The notes under the pieces were generated by a model. The model had not been told where the DNA came from, did no database searches, and saw only the letters and a program-made list of their open reading frames with translations. From JAJFIE01 sp964344255 (GTDB lineage Bacteria > Pseudomonadota > Alphaproteobacteria > Rhodospirillales > Casp-alpha2), in the NCBI GenBank assembly GCA_964344255.1, contig CAYFMQ010000003.1:1-64000 (forward strand): a DNA stretch of 64,000 nucleotides, written 5' to 3'. The first letter of the stretch is position 1. The number at the start of each line of letters is the position of its first letter. This document shows, in pieces, positions 8,684 through 17,592 of this stretch. The translations under genes were made by a program, and so were the position numbers.

Positions 8684-9658
8684 CTATTCAGGGGCAGTGA
8701 CGACGTTGATCGGATTTCCTGCGAAGTAAGCTGCCATACTGTCTATGGCGATGTCTATGATGGCGGTTGAGGCTTCCGGTGTATTAAATCCCGTATGGGG
8801 TGTCACTGTCACATTTTCCATACGCCGGAATGGATGATCCAGCGCCAAGGGTTCTTCGTGATAAACATCAAGCCCTGCTGCACCGATAACCCCGGTTTCC
8901 AAGGCTCCGATCAGAGCCTTTTCGTCGATGATTTCAGCCCTTGCCGTATTGATCAGCATGGCACCCTGCTTCAAGAGACCGAGTTCTTCTTTGCCCAAAA
9001 GGTTTACCGTTTCCGGTGTCAGGGTTAGATGCAGGGAAACCACATCACTTTCGGATAACAGTTGGTCAAGCTCCCTGAATTCAACACCGGTGTCCTTGGC
9101 GCGCTTAGGGCTCGGGTTCTTTGTCCAGGCGATTACGCGCATACCGAAAGCATGTGCAAGCTTGGCTGTGCGGGTGCCGATCCCCCCCAGCCCGATAAGT
9201 CCAAGGGTTTTACCGCGAAGATCGATGCCCGGGATGTCACGGTTCCATCCGCCTTTTCTGGTATCCCTATCGAGGCGGGAAATGTTTCGTGAAGCCGATA
9301 GCATCAGGGCAATGGTATGTTCTGCAACGGTATTGTCGGCATATCCCGGCGTGTTTGTAACTATGATGTCTTTTTGCGAAGCGAGGTCCAGGTTGACGAA
9401 ATTCGCCGCCCCAATGCCGGTGAAGGCAACAATTTTAAGGTTGGGGGCCTGTTCCAGCACATCATCGGGCAGATTCCAGCCAAGAAGAACGCCCTCTGCG
9501 TTACCGATGCGTTTCAGGAATTCTTCAGGTGTTTCCGGCACATCGGTATAAAGTGTGAAGTTTCCCAACGCCTCAACACGGGTCAGGCGTTCTCCAGAAA
9601 ACAGACGGCGGGATTCTCCATCCGCATCGGGATAGACGATGTTGCGGGTTGGGGACAT
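8684..9658 (-). CDS. D-isomer-specific 2-hydroxyacid dehydrogenase
   Basis: A 324-residue enzyme of the D-2-hydroxyacid dehydrogenase family (phosphoglycerate/glycerate dehydrogenase-like). The NAD-binding motif GLIGLGGIGTRTA sits near the middle. The catalytic residues are recognisable: Arg in INTARAEIIDE, Glu in YHEEPL, and His in TPHTGFNTPEA. It reduces a 2-oxoacid or oxidises the D-hydroxyacid with NAD(P). No ACT domain follows, so it is not the regulated long SerA form. It lies alone, about 40 bases upstream of the quinone reductase on the same strand. The substrate is unknown. Confidence 0.85.
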   Translation of the reverse strand: MSPTRNIVYPDADGESRRLFSGERLTRVEALGNFTLYTDVPETPEEFLKRIGNAEGVLLGWNLPDDVLEQAPNLKIVAFTGIGAANFVNLDLASQKDIIVTNTPGYADNTVAEHTIALMLSASRNISRLDRDTRKGGWNRDIPGIDLRGKTLGLIGLGGIGTRTAKLAHAFGMRVIAWTKNPSPKRAKDTGVEFRELDQLLSESDVVSLHLTLTPETVNLLGKEELGLLKQGAMLINTARAEIIDEKALIGALETGVIGAAGLDVYHEEPLALDHPFRRMENVTVTPHTGFNTPEASTAIIDIAIDSMAAYFAGNPINVVTAPE

Positions 9659-9755
9659 GCATCAATTCCATTTATCTGTTTATGATTTTCACGCAATCGG
9701 ATGGTATAATGCCGGAACAGGGACAGGAACAAAAATGTCTCGCAGGCTAATGTGC

Positions 9756-10715
9756 TTACGCCGCCATTTCCGATGGCGATGTCGGTCGTACACCCAGCAT
9801 ATGGCATATTGCGAAACACAAATCTGCCTGGTTAAGGGTGTAAAAATGGAATGTATCCACCCCTTGGGCATAAAGCGCCCGGCATTGTTCCGCGGCAACA
9901 GATGCCGCGACAAGTCGGCGAGTGTCCGGATCATTGTCCAGGCCATCGAACAAATCCCGCATCCATGTGGGAACGCTTGCTCCACACCGTTCGGCAAAAC
10001 GTGAAATCCGCTGGAAATCGACAACCGGTAAAATGCCGGGGATAATTGGAACAGTGATTCCTGCTTTTCGTGCCCTCTCAAGAAACCGGAGATAATCCTC
10101 TACATCGAAGAAAAACTGCGTCAGAGCCCGGTTGGCGCCAGCATCGATTTTCCGCTTGAGGTTATCCAGATCGGCCTGGCTTGTTCCTGATTCTGGATGG
10201 GTTTCGGGATAAGCTGCGACGCTGATGTCAAAATCTGCAATCTTGCTGAGTCCTTTAACAAGGTTGGATGCATAAGCATAGCCCATTGGGTGTGGCTCGT
10301 AACGGTTTGCGCCTTTTGGCGGGTCTCCCCTTAGGGCGACGATATGACGGCCGCCTGCATCAGCAAAATCCTGCGCTGTCCGGTCGACCTGTTCTCGTGA
10401 TGCGCCGGCGCATGTTAGATGCATGGCGACATCCGTTTTTGTTGTGCGGGTCAGGGTTTTTACCGCTTCCAGTGTGCGGTCATGGGTTGAGCCTCCTGCG
10501 CCATAGGTTACGGAGATGAAGGATGGTTCCAAAGGCAATAGCCGCTCAACGGAAGCCCAGAACGAACCGGCGCCGTTTCCCACAGTCGGTGGGAAAAATT
10601 CAAATGATACATGGACGTCTTCTGGCAACGGCGTGGCAATCGCCAATTCCAGTGCCGCCGGTTTCCCTCGGGATGTGACATTCAGTAATGAATTGTTTTT
10701 ATCGTTGTGTACCAT
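9756..10715 (-). CDS. metF: methylenetetrahydrofolate reductase (NADH-type)
   Basis: A 319-residue TIM-barrel flavoprotein. SFEFFPP at 37-43 includes the catalytic Glu39, and SVTYGAGGS at 68-76 binds FAD. It reduces 5,10-methylene-THF to 5-methyl-THF for methionine synthesis. It begins eight bases after the sahR stop and is therefore in one transcript with that regulator, as in known SahR regulons. This is the ordinary MetF of the cell; the second MTHFR-like gene at 33552-34607 is a different subfamily tied to corrinoid methyl transfer. Confidence 0.93.
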   Translation of the reverse strand: MVHNDKNNSLLNVTSRGKPAALELAIATPLPEDVHVSFEFFPPTVGNGAGSFWASVERLLPLEPSFISVTYGAGGSTHDRTLEAVKTLTRTTKTDVAMHLTCAGASREQVDRTAQDFADAGGRHIVALRGDPPKGANRYEPHPMGYAYASNLVKGLSKIADFDISVAAYPETHPESGTSQADLDNLKRKIDAGANRALTQFFFDVEDYLRFLERARKAGITVPIIPGILPVVDFQRISRFAERCGASVPTWMRDLFDGLDNDPDTRRLVAASVAAEQCRALYAQGVDTFHFYTLNQADLCFAICHMLGVRPTSPSEMAA

Positions 10716-10723
10716 GATGTGTC

Positions 10724-11719
10724 CTAATGGCTTAGTGATTGCTGTTCAGGTGAGTGGGAACGTTGTTTTGTTGCTGGTGTGAGAGGTTTTTCCGCAAGCC
10801 AGAGGGAAACCGTTAAAGGTGTCCCTTTCAGGTGCTGGGTTCGTATTGATTTCAGGCCCGTATTCTCAAACCAGCCTTTGACCTCATTCGTGCTGAAACC
10901 CAGGCGATGATGCGCATGGTCGCGTCTGAGCCTCTCTTCATTATGGGGGGCGAAATCCACAATCAGGACACGTCCGCCAGGTCTAAGGGCCTTTACAGCC
11001 TCATCAATCGCCAATTCCGGGTCATCAACGTAATGGAGGACCTGATGAATAAGGACTGTATCGAAAGATTGACCGACAAAGGGTAATTCAAACATATCGC
11101 CGTGGCGGACATGGCAATTATCAATACCTGATTTAACCAATTGGGTCCTTGCAATAGCCAGCATGCTCCTGGATCTATCGATGCCCTCGGCTCTTTCTGC
11201 AAACGGAGCAAGAATTTCCAGCATGCGACCGGTACCGGTTCCGATATCAAGCAAATCACCGACATCTTTACCTTTGAGCATCGAAATGACCGTGCTTTCC
11301 ACCTCCCGTTCATCTACATGCATTGCACGAATGAGATTCCATTGTTTGGCATTGTTTCGGAAATAAACGGCTGCTTTGTCTTCACGTTCCTTTCTGATTA
11401 AGGCAAGCCGTACCTGGTCGTGCTTCAATGTGCTGTCGTTGTCAGGAAAGGTAGCGGCAATCTGGTGAGCGAGCGTAGCGCTGGTCGAATTATGTGTCAG
11501 GCGGTGAAAAACACTGGCTCCTTCCGGCAGTTTTTCCAGAATGCCGGCATCGACAAGCAATTTAAGGTGACGGGAAATTCTCGGCTGGCTTTGCCCCAAA
11601 ATCCCGCATAGCTCCTTAACGGTCATGTCCCCTGTGCGGCAAAGAGATAAAATGCGCAACCGTGTTGGCTCTGCGATGGCGCGAAGTGCTCTTACCATAT
11701 CGGACAATTCATTATTCAT
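10724..11719 (-). CDS. sahR: ArsR-family repressor fused to methyltransferase-like sensor domain (SahR)
   Basis: 331 residues from the ATG at 11719. Residues 5-75 form an ArsR winged helix (AIAEPTRLRILSL, LGQSQPRISRHLKLL). From about residue 140 there is a class I methyltransferase-like domain with the SAM/SAH-binding motif DIGTGTGRMLEI and an LIHQVLHYVDDP motif. This architecture is that of SahR, a repressor that senses S-adenosylhomocysteine and controls the SAM cycle (ahcY, metE/metH, metF, metK) in Proteobacteria. Cotranscription with metF and the dyad at 11763-11798 support this. Whether the domain still methylates anything cannot be told. Confidence 0.88.
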   Translation of the reverse strand: MNNELSDMVRALRAIAEPTRLRILSLCRTGDMTVKELCGILGQSQPRISRHLKLLVDAGILEKLPEGASVFHRLTHNSTSATLAHQIAATFPDNDSTLKHDQVRLALIRKEREDKAAVYFRNNAKQWNLIRAMHVDEREVESTVISMLKGKDVGDLLDIGTGTGRMLEILAPFAERAEGIDRSRSMLAIARTQLVKSGIDNCHVRHGDMFELPFVGQSFDTVLIHQVLHYVDDPELAIDEAVKALRPGGRVLIVDFAPHNEERLRRDHAHHRLGFSTNEVKGWFENTGLKSIRTQHLKGTPLTVSLWLAEKPLTPATKQRSHSPEQQSLSH

Positions 11720-11762
11720 ATCGATCTCTAAAGCCTGAAACAAAATCGGGTTTCATTTTTTT

Positions 11763-11798
11763 AATTATATAAACATATAAACATATCTTTATATAATT
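11763..11798. promoter_or_regulatory. sahR operator: candidate SahR operator (nested A+T-rich dyads)
   Basis: Seen directly: an 11-bp perfect inverted repeat, AATTATATAAA at 11763-11773 and TTTATATAATT at 11788-11798. Nested within it is ATATAAA-N6-TTTATAT (11775-11794), and ATATAAACAT occurs twice, eight bases apart (11767 and 11775). It sits 44-79 bases upstream of the sahR start codon, where an ArsR-type autorepressor would bind, and could also affect the divergent gene at 11897. Assignment to SahR is inferred from position and symmetry. Confidence 0.65.
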
Positions 11799-11896
11799 TA
11801 TCCACATAAATTTACACTTAATTGGGAGCTTTGACTCGCCCCAATATCTTCTCTTGGTATATTGTATGCACTTGTGACATTCAGGATGGATGATCG

Positions 11897-12232
11897 ATGC
11901 TCGAAGAATCCGAAACCAGAAATCGTAAATTTTCCAAAATGCTGGAAGAAGCGATCCGGCAGGCGAATCGTGAAGTTATTGACCCCATGCTACCGCCGGT
12001 AACGGTCGATACGGTTCTTCCCGTTGCCGTCATGGTCGCAAAAATGCGCGGCCGGTATATAGCGGAGGCTTTTAAACTGGTTTCTAATAAAAAAGATGGG
12101 TTTCCAGAGGCAGAGCAGATAGCAAAACTGCGTGAATACCGTGAAGCCTATGAAGAAGTGTTAACTGTATCCCAGGCTCTCGAACATGCGATCGGGCGAG
12201 GTTATCTTGAATTGGGTGATTCACCTTCGTGA
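11897..12232 (+). CDS. small conserved-looking protein of unknown function
   Basis: A 111-residue, mainly helical soluble protein, ATG-started and preceded by AGGATGGATGATCG. It has no signal peptide or membrane segment. The N-terminal third is charged (LEESETRNRKFSKMLEEAIR), the centre holds a short hydrophobic stretch (VDTVLPVAVMVAKMRG), and two more helices follow. I do not recognise a family. It is divergent from sahR across the dyad at 11763-11798. Codon use looks like that of neighbouring genes, so it is probably real. Confidence 0.6.
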   Translation: MLEESETRNRKFSKMLEEAIRQANREVIDPMLPPVTVDTVLPVAVMVAKMRGRYIAEAFKLVSNKKDGFPEAEQIAKLREYREAYEEVLTVSQALEHAIGRGYLELGDSPS

Positions 12233-12342
12233 TTCCTATAAATATGTGAAATCACATACGATGTTCACCATCATGTCATCACACCGTAAGGTTCGGTTTA
12301 TAGCTTACCGTCGGTAACAATTATCAAAAGGGTGGTTTGATT

Positions 12343-12546
12343 ATGCATTTTCTTGTTCCCTTCCTAGTAGCTCTCGTGGGTATTGTCCTCGGTTACTCCC
12401 TAGGTGACATGGTAAAGGCCGGCTACGGAGGCATGGCAATCGACATGCGTTATCCGTTGATGGCGGTTGGCGCGCTGATTGGATACTTCATCGGACGCAT
12501 GATTGTCGGGAAACATGATAGTGAGCCCAACGGCACCAACGAGTAA
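12343..12546 (+). CDS. small two-helix membrane protein
   Basis: A 67-residue protein from the ATG at 12343, chosen over a TTG at 12337 because AAGGGTGG ends seven bases upstream of the ATG. It has two hydrophobic segments (FLVPFLVALVGIVLGYSLG near 3-21 and PLMAVGALIGYFIGRMIVG near 38-56) separated by a Gly-rich loop, with a short charged tail. Gly spacing such as GxxxG in both helices suggests helix packing. No family is recognised. The TAA is followed 37 bases later by the convergent end of the flavoprotein gene. Confidence 0.6.
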   Translation: MHFLVPFLVALVGIVLGYSLGDMVKAGYGGMAIDMRYPLMAVGALIGYFIGRMIVGKHDSEPNGTNE

Positions 12547-12583
12547 GGGTGAAATCAAGAACGCTTGTTCACTGCCGGTAATT

Positions 12584-14548
12584 TCAAACGGCTAGTCCGG
12601 CTTTAAAACCTTCCAGTACAGCTTCTTCTGCTGTGCGTGGAGCCAAACAGTCGCCTGCAAGGTGACACTCAATTCCTTGATCCCGAATAAAATCTTCCAG
12701 TGGATTGACTGGTGTATGACCCTGGCACAGGACCAGCGTGTCCACGCCTTCGCAAATGATTGGTTCTCCGCTCATCGTATGTTGTAGATAGACGGAATCT
12801 TCATCCGCGCCGAACAGACGGGTATAGGGAATCATCTCTACCCCCAGTTTGTGCAGACGGCCTACACTGGCGTCCCGTACATACATCTGGATTGTTTGCC
12901 CTGGCATGTAACCGTTAACCGCCAGGCGTACGTGGCATCCTTCCTCAGCCAGTTTTTCTGCAATTCCAATACCGATCCAGTCTGCACGCCAGTCGGCTAC
13001 GACGACGGAGCCGCCGATATTGACTTCATTACGGAGTATTTGCCACGCATCCACGACATGCGCGTCTTCCTTACCGTCAAATTCCGGCCAGCGCGGCTGG
13101 GCACCGGTTGCCAGGATAACGGCATCGGGATTTGTTGATGAGATAAGGTCTTCGTCGACGGCCGTATTCTTTTTGACCGTTACATTTGCCAGTTCAAGTT
13201 CCCGCTCCAGGTTGGTGACGATTCCGCCGAATTCGGCGCGTGTCGGTAACAACTGAGCCAACAATGTCTGTCCGCCCAAGCGCGAGGATTGCTCGTAGAG
13301 CGTAACTTCGTGACCGCGTGACGCTGCGGTAACAGCGGCTTTCATGCCGCCCGGACCGCCGCCGACGACCATGACGTTCCTAGGCTTTTCCGCTGACGGA
13401 ATTTCCGGGTATTTGACTTCACGTCCCGATACCGGGTTCTGGATACAGGAGATGGGATAACCTTCGTGAAAATGTCCGATACAGGCCTGATTGCAGCCGA
13501 TACAGGCACGTATGTCGTCGACCCGGCCTTCATGCGCTTTTTTGGCCACATCCGGGTCGCAAATCATGGCGCGTGTCATGCCACAGGCATCAGCATGGCC
13601 TTTTGCAAGAATTTCTTCGGCAATTTGGGGTTGGTTGATGCGGCCCGTAACAAAGACGGGGATATCTGTCTTTTCCTTGGTCGTCGCGGCGAAGGGGGCC
13701 GTGTAACCCGTATCGCAAATCATCGGCGGCACAATGTGCACAGATCCGGTAAGGGTGGATGACGACCCGCCGACAACGCTCAGGTAATCGAGAACGCCGT
13801 CACCTGCGAGAGCAACGCAGATTTCAAGGACCTCATCCAGGGATAACCCGTCAGGGCTTAGCTCATTTCCTGAAATGCGCATACCGACGACGAAGTCATC
13901 GCCGGCTTTTGCGCGGATATTGTCGGCGACGTCACGGACAAAGCGCAGCCTGTTTTCAAAGCTGCCGCCGTACTTGTCGTCGCTGACATTGACTTGCGGA
14001 TTGAGGAATTGAGACGGCAGATAGGCATGGCTGGCGACGATTTCGACACCGTCCGTTCCGGCCTCTTTCATGCGCCTTCCTGCATCGCCATAGTGCTCGA
14101 TAACGTCTTCGACCAACCAGAGCGGCATCGGTCGCGGCAGCACATGGAAACGTTCATTGGGGGTGGGGGAGGCACTGTAGGAAACGGGCGCCGTGCCGTC
14201 TTCTGAGGCAACAATTTCCCTGCCGGGGTGAAATAGCTGGGCGATGAATCCGCAATCATATCCGTGCAAGGTCTTCGCCAAACGGGCATACCCGGGGATG
14301 CACTCATCTCTGTCCACCCTGATCGGATCAGCGACAAAGACAGCGCCCGGATGAACAAGCGCCACTTCCGTCATAATGAGCCCGGCGCCGCCTTTAGCCC
14401 TGGCCTCATGGTAGGCAACCATGCGATCGCCGATGATGCCCTTGTCATTCAAGTGTGTTTCGTGACCGGTGGAAATCACGCGGTTTTTCAGTGTCAGGTT
14501 CCTGATCGTAAGGGGTGAAAACAGGTTGGGAAACTGGTCGTGCGACAT
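12584..14548 (-). CDS. FMN/4Fe-4S/FAD oxidoreductase of the dienoyl-CoA reductase / trimethylamine dehydrogenase / N-methylproline demethylase family
   Basis: 654 residues from the ATG at 14548 (GGAGAA about seven bases upstream). Residues 1-340 form an old-yellow-enzyme TIM barrel (NLFSPLTIRNLTLKNRV, VVGMRISGNELS). A 4Fe-4S site follows near 345-365 with cysteines spaced CX2CX3CX11C, the spacing of dienoyl-CoA reductase rather than TMADH. An FAD/NAD module starts at GGGPGGMKAA near 395. Relatives include 2,4-dienoyl-CoA reductase, di- and trimethylamine dehydrogenase, and StcD-type N-methylproline demethylases. Given the N-methyl-compound genes in this window, oxidative N-demethylation is plausible, but the substrate is open. 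Confidence 0.82.
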   Translation of the reverse strand: MSHDQFPNLFSPLTIRNLTLKNRVISTGHETHLNDKGIIGDRMVAYHEARAKGGAGLIMTEVALVHPGAVFVADPIRVDRDECIPGYARLAKTLHGYDCGFIAQLFHPGREIVASEDGTAPVSYSASPTPNERFHVLPRPMPLWLVEDVIEHYGDAGRRMKEAGTDGVEIVASHAYLPSQFLNPQVNVSDDKYGGSFENRLRFVRDVADNIRAKAGDDFVVGMRISGNELSPDGLSLDEVLEICVALAGDGVLDYLSVVGGSSSTLTGSVHIVPPMICDTGYTAPFAATTKEKTDIPVFVTGRINQPQIAEEILAKGHADACGMTRAMICDPDVAKKAHEGRVDDIRACIGCNQACIGHFHEGYPISCIQNPVSGREVKYPEIPSAEKPRNVMVVGGGPGGMKAAVTAASRGHEVTLYEQSSRLGGQTLLAQLLPTRAEFGGIVTNLERELELANVTVKKNTAVDEDLISSTNPDAVILATGAQPRWPEFDGKEDAHVVDAWQILRNEVNIGGSVVVADWRADWIGIGIAEKLAEEGCHVRLAVNGYMPGQTIQMYVRDASVGRLHKLGVEMIPYTRLFGADEDSVYLQHTMSGEPIICEGVDTLVLCQGHTPVNPLEDFIRDQGIECHLAGDCLAPRTAEEAVLEGFKAGLAV

Positions 14549-14686
14549 GAAAAAAATTCTCCGATCACAAAAACAGGATTGTCTTGTCCAACTGTAACAA
14601 CAATGTACACAGTCAACCGTGAAACGTCTCAAGTGACAATAGTGACTTGGGCAATCATTGAAAAATATCCTGTTTGGGGGTTCCGG

Positions 14687-15667
14687 ATGAGCAAGGAAGA
14701 TATGAAGATCGGTTTTGTCGGATTGGGGAATGTTGGCGGCAAACTGGCCGGCAGCCTGATCAGGAACGGTTTTGACGTTACGGTCCGCGACCTGAATGAG
14801 GATGTTGCGCAGCGCTTTCTGGATCAGGGAGCATCCTGGGCCAACAGTCCGAAGGAAATGGCGGAAAAATGCGATGTGGTCATAACCTGCCTGCCGTCTC
14901 CGGCGGCAAGCGCCGCCGTGCTGGAAGCCGATGACGGAATTATCGCGGGATTATCCGATGGAAAGATCTGGGCCGAAATGAGCACCACGGATGAAGCCGA
15001 GGTGCAACGACTTGGCGCGCTGGTCAGGGAAACGGGGGCGGAAGCCATTGAGTGCCCTGTTTCAGGAGGCTGCCATCGCGCCGCAACCGGTAATATCGCC
15101 ATCTTCGCGGGATGTTCCCGCCCTACGTTTGAGAGGATGCTGCCGCTGTTGACCACAATGGGCCGCCGTATCCTTCACACAGGCGATTTGGGCTCGGCCT
15201 CCGTTCTCAAGGTCATGACCAACTTTCTCGCAACACTTAATCTTGTCGGTATCGGCGAAGCCATGATGACCTGTAAGAAAGCCGGCCTGGATTTGAACAC
15301 GACTTTCGAAGCCATCCGGATTTCGTCCGGCAACTCATTCGTTCATGAAACGGAAGGCCAAGTCATCCTGAACGGCAGCCGCGATATCAATTTCACCATG
15401 GACCTGGTCAGCAAGGATATCGGCCTGTTTCAGGCCGTGGCTGACCGTCATAACGTTCCCGTTGAATTAAATCCCGTTCTGATAGACATCTTCAAAGACG
15501 GTGAGAAGAGGTACGGCCCCCGGGAATGGTCGCCGAACATCGTCAAGCGTTTGGAGGAGGCCTGTAACGAAGAATTGCTTGCTCCCGGCTTCCCACCGGA
15601 AATAGTTGACGATGAGCCTGAGGAGTCAGGTTACGAGGTCGTTCCCCAGGGGAAACAGTTGTCATAG
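14687..15667 (+). CDS. 3-hydroxyisobutyrate dehydrogenase-family NAD(P) oxidoreductase
   Basis: 326 residues from the ATG at 14687. The longer upstream reading frame overlaps the start of the divergent gene and is rejected. The Rossmann motif GFVGLGNVGGKLAG is at the N-terminus and ECPVSGGCHRAATG is the substrate-binding loop. The catalytic Lys is in SVLKVMTNFLA, in the usual GxxxKxxxN context. Relatives oxidise 3-hydroxyisobutyrate, tartronate semialdehyde or other beta-hydroxyacids. The C-terminus has an acidic extension of about 25 residues beyond the core. Its 3' end overlaps the convergent desaturase gene by six bases. Confidence 0.82.
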   Translation: MSKEDMKIGFVGLGNVGGKLAGSLIRNGFDVTVRDLNEDVAQRFLDQGASWANSPKEMAEKCDVVITCLPSPAASAAVLEADDGIIAGLSDGKIWAEMSTTDEAEVQRLGALVRETGAEAIECPVSGGCHRAATGNIAIFAGCSRPTFERMLPLLTTMGRRILHTGDLGSASVLKVMTNFLATLNLVGIGEAMMTCKKAGLDLNTTFEAIRISSGNSFVHETEGQVILNGSRDINFTMDLVSKDIGLFQAVADRHNVPVELNPVLIDIFKDGEKRYGPREWSPNIVKRLEEACNEELLAPGFPPEIVDDEPEESGYEVVPQGKQLS

Positions 15668-16633
15668 AGCGGGAGCGTCTGCGGAACGGTTTAGGCTTCT
15701 GTTTAATACGGTTTTCAACACGCGGAAGTTGATCGCAAAGGCACCCTGTTCCGGTTCAGGTAACTGATCACCGAGTTCTTTTTGCAAGGCGGGCAGGGCA
15801 TGAAACGGCACTTTAGGATACAAGTGATGTTCGATGTGATAATTAATATGACAATAGAGGAAACGGCCCAACCAGTTCGTGTCAAAGGAGCGGCATGAAC
15901 GGCGCAGATCGTGCTGATCTTCTTCCATTTCGGCGTGCTGAATAATGGTGAAAAACTGCATTGAAACACCGCCGACAATCCTGGGGATGACGTAGTACAG
16001 CAAAAGGAAATTCCAAGCCTGGAAATACCATGTGCCGAGCACCAAGAAAGAATAGAAAAGCAGGAAAAGACGTGAATCGCGCCTGAGTAAGGGAAGATCC
16101 TGTTCCGGCATGTAGGAACGGGTAAATGCGTCATGAACGCCGACGGCATTCAGGAACATGTACTTGAAATCGTATACGTATTGCCCAAAACCGGATATTT
16201 CCAGAAGCCATCGACCTATATTGAGGGGAGTCTTGAACGGCATCTGGGTATCCATGCCGTTAATCCAGGTATAGTTGTGATGCCGCATGTGAGAGCGGTA
16301 CCGATGTGTCGGGTCTTCCAGATAAATCAATGAAGTCACCCAAGAGATAAGGGTATTCAGCCACTTGGATTTAACGAATGTCTGATGGGCGCTTTCGTGG
16401 CTGACGGCATATGCAGGCACGGTCAGGACGGTACCGTAAGCAAAGATGGCAGCGATAATCCAATAACTGTCTTGCGACATATGGACGCCTATACCGGTTA
16501 CCGAAAGCATACCTGCCCAGATCAGCATGTAACGAATACCCGGGCCGTTTTTAAGTTCCATCAAGCTCCTGAGAACTTTAGGGTCGATCATCACTCCAGA
16601 TGTATTGGCGTTTGTCGTCCTGATATCAGCCAT
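15662..16633 (-). CDS. membrane fatty acid desaturase family protein (copy 1)
   Basis: A 323-residue integral membrane di-iron protein. The three His boxes are HESAHQ, HRYRSHMRHHNY and HINYHIEHHLYP, the last with the HxxHH pattern, between hydrophobic segments. Family members desaturate or hydroxylate acyl chains or other lipophilic substrates using O2. The start has GGAGTG upstream. It lies about 30 bases downstream of the class II aldolase gene on the same strand, so the two may be cotranscribed. It is only distantly similar to the desaturase at 48710-49621. Confidence 0.85.
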   Translation of the reverse strand: MADIRTTNANTSGVMIDPKVLRSLMELKNGPGIRYMLIWAGMLSVTGIGVHMSQDSYWIIAAIFAYGTVLTVPAYAVSHESAHQTFVKSKWLNTLISWVTSLIYLEDPTHRYRSHMRHHNYTWINGMDTQMPFKTPLNIGRWLLEISGFGQYVYDFKYMFLNAVGVHDAFTRSYMPEQDLPLLRRDSRLFLLFYSFLVLGTWYFQAWNFLLLYYVIPRIVGGVSMQFFTIIQHAEMEEDQHDLRRSCRSFDTNWLGRFLYCHINYHIEHHLYPKVPFHALPALQKELGDQLPEPEQGAFAINFRVLKTVLNRSLNRSADAPAL

Positions 16634-16688
16634 GATAAATCACTCCGTCATGACAGGTGGAAAAGGTCAGGCGCTTGAGAAAGTGGAT

Positions 16689-17465
16689 TTAAGTCCGGTA
16701 ATCGGGTTCTTCTCTATCCAGAATTTCCTTGATGGCATCCAGGTGGGCTTCACCCATATCCTTGGCGCTGGGATAGTTCTGCCACTGGCTGGCTGTCTTT
16801 TCGGCGATTTCGTGGCTTAGAACCTTTAACTCGCGTCCGGAGGAAAGCGCCGTGATCAGGGTCTCACAGGCACGCTCGAAGTAATACAACTCGTCAAAAG
16901 CCTGAGCGACCGTTGTCCCGGTCGCCATGAATCCGTGATTGCCCATAAGCAATAGCGCCTTGTTGCCGAGCATGCCGGGTAAGCGTTCCGCTTCATCGCC
17001 GAGGCCCATGCCATCAAAACCGTCATCGACGGCAATACGGCCATAGAAGCGTGCCGTATTCTGATCAATAGGCGGCATGGACGGGACTTTCAGGCTAGCC
17101 AGCGCCGTGGCGTATTTCGAATGTACGTGCATCAGACAACGGGCATGGGGAACCTGGCGGTGCATGGCGCCGTGAATGCACCAGGCCGTCGGATCCGGTG
17201 CATTGGGCTGGTCCAGGGTCGACTCATCATTCGCATCCAGCAAGAGAAGATCGCTGGCGCGCATCAGTGAAAAATGCCGGCAGTTCGGATTGACTAGGAA
17301 CTTCGAACCGTCATCTGATACGGCAAGGCTAAAATGATTTGCCACGCTTTCATGCATGTTCAATCGCGCCGTCCAGCGGAAGGCTGCCGCCATATCCACA
17401 CGTTCCTGGTAATAGGGGTCTTCCTCGATCCCCTTGGATTTGGGGGTGAGATTTGTAACTGACAT
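16689..17465 (-). CDS. class II aldolase/adducin domain protein
   Basis: A 258-residue cytoplasmic protein with a GAGGAGGG ribosome site. Class II aldolase features are present: NMHESVANHFSLA near the N-terminus, the metal-binding MHVHSKYATAL (HxH) in the middle, and LLMGNHGFMATG with a further His. Members include fuculose- and ribulose-phosphate aldolases/epimerases, but this long subgroup is often uncharacterised. The metal-binding His residues are kept, so catalysis is likely. The substrate is unknown, with the desaturase gene downstream. Confidence 0.8.
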   Translation of the reverse strand: MSVTNLTPKSKGIEEDPYYQERVDMAAAFRWTARLNMHESVANHFSLAVSDDGSKFLVNPNCRHFSLMRASDLLLLDANDESTLDQPNAPDPTAWCIHGAMHRQVPHARCLMHVHSKYATALASLKVPSMPPIDQNTARFYGRIAVDDGFDGMGLGDEAERLPGMLGNKALLLMGNHGFMATGTTVAQAFDELYYFERACETLITALSSGRELKVLSHEIAEKTASQWQNYPSAKDMGEAHLDAIKEILDREEPDYRT

Positions 17466-17592
17466 GGCTAGGCCCTCCTCAACAAAAGGCGTTTCAACCG
17501 AACATAAGACTACTGTCGCGCCAAATAGGGGTAAATTTCAAATGAGAATTACATGAAAAGGAAGAAAAAAATATTTGCCAGTTAACTGGAAA

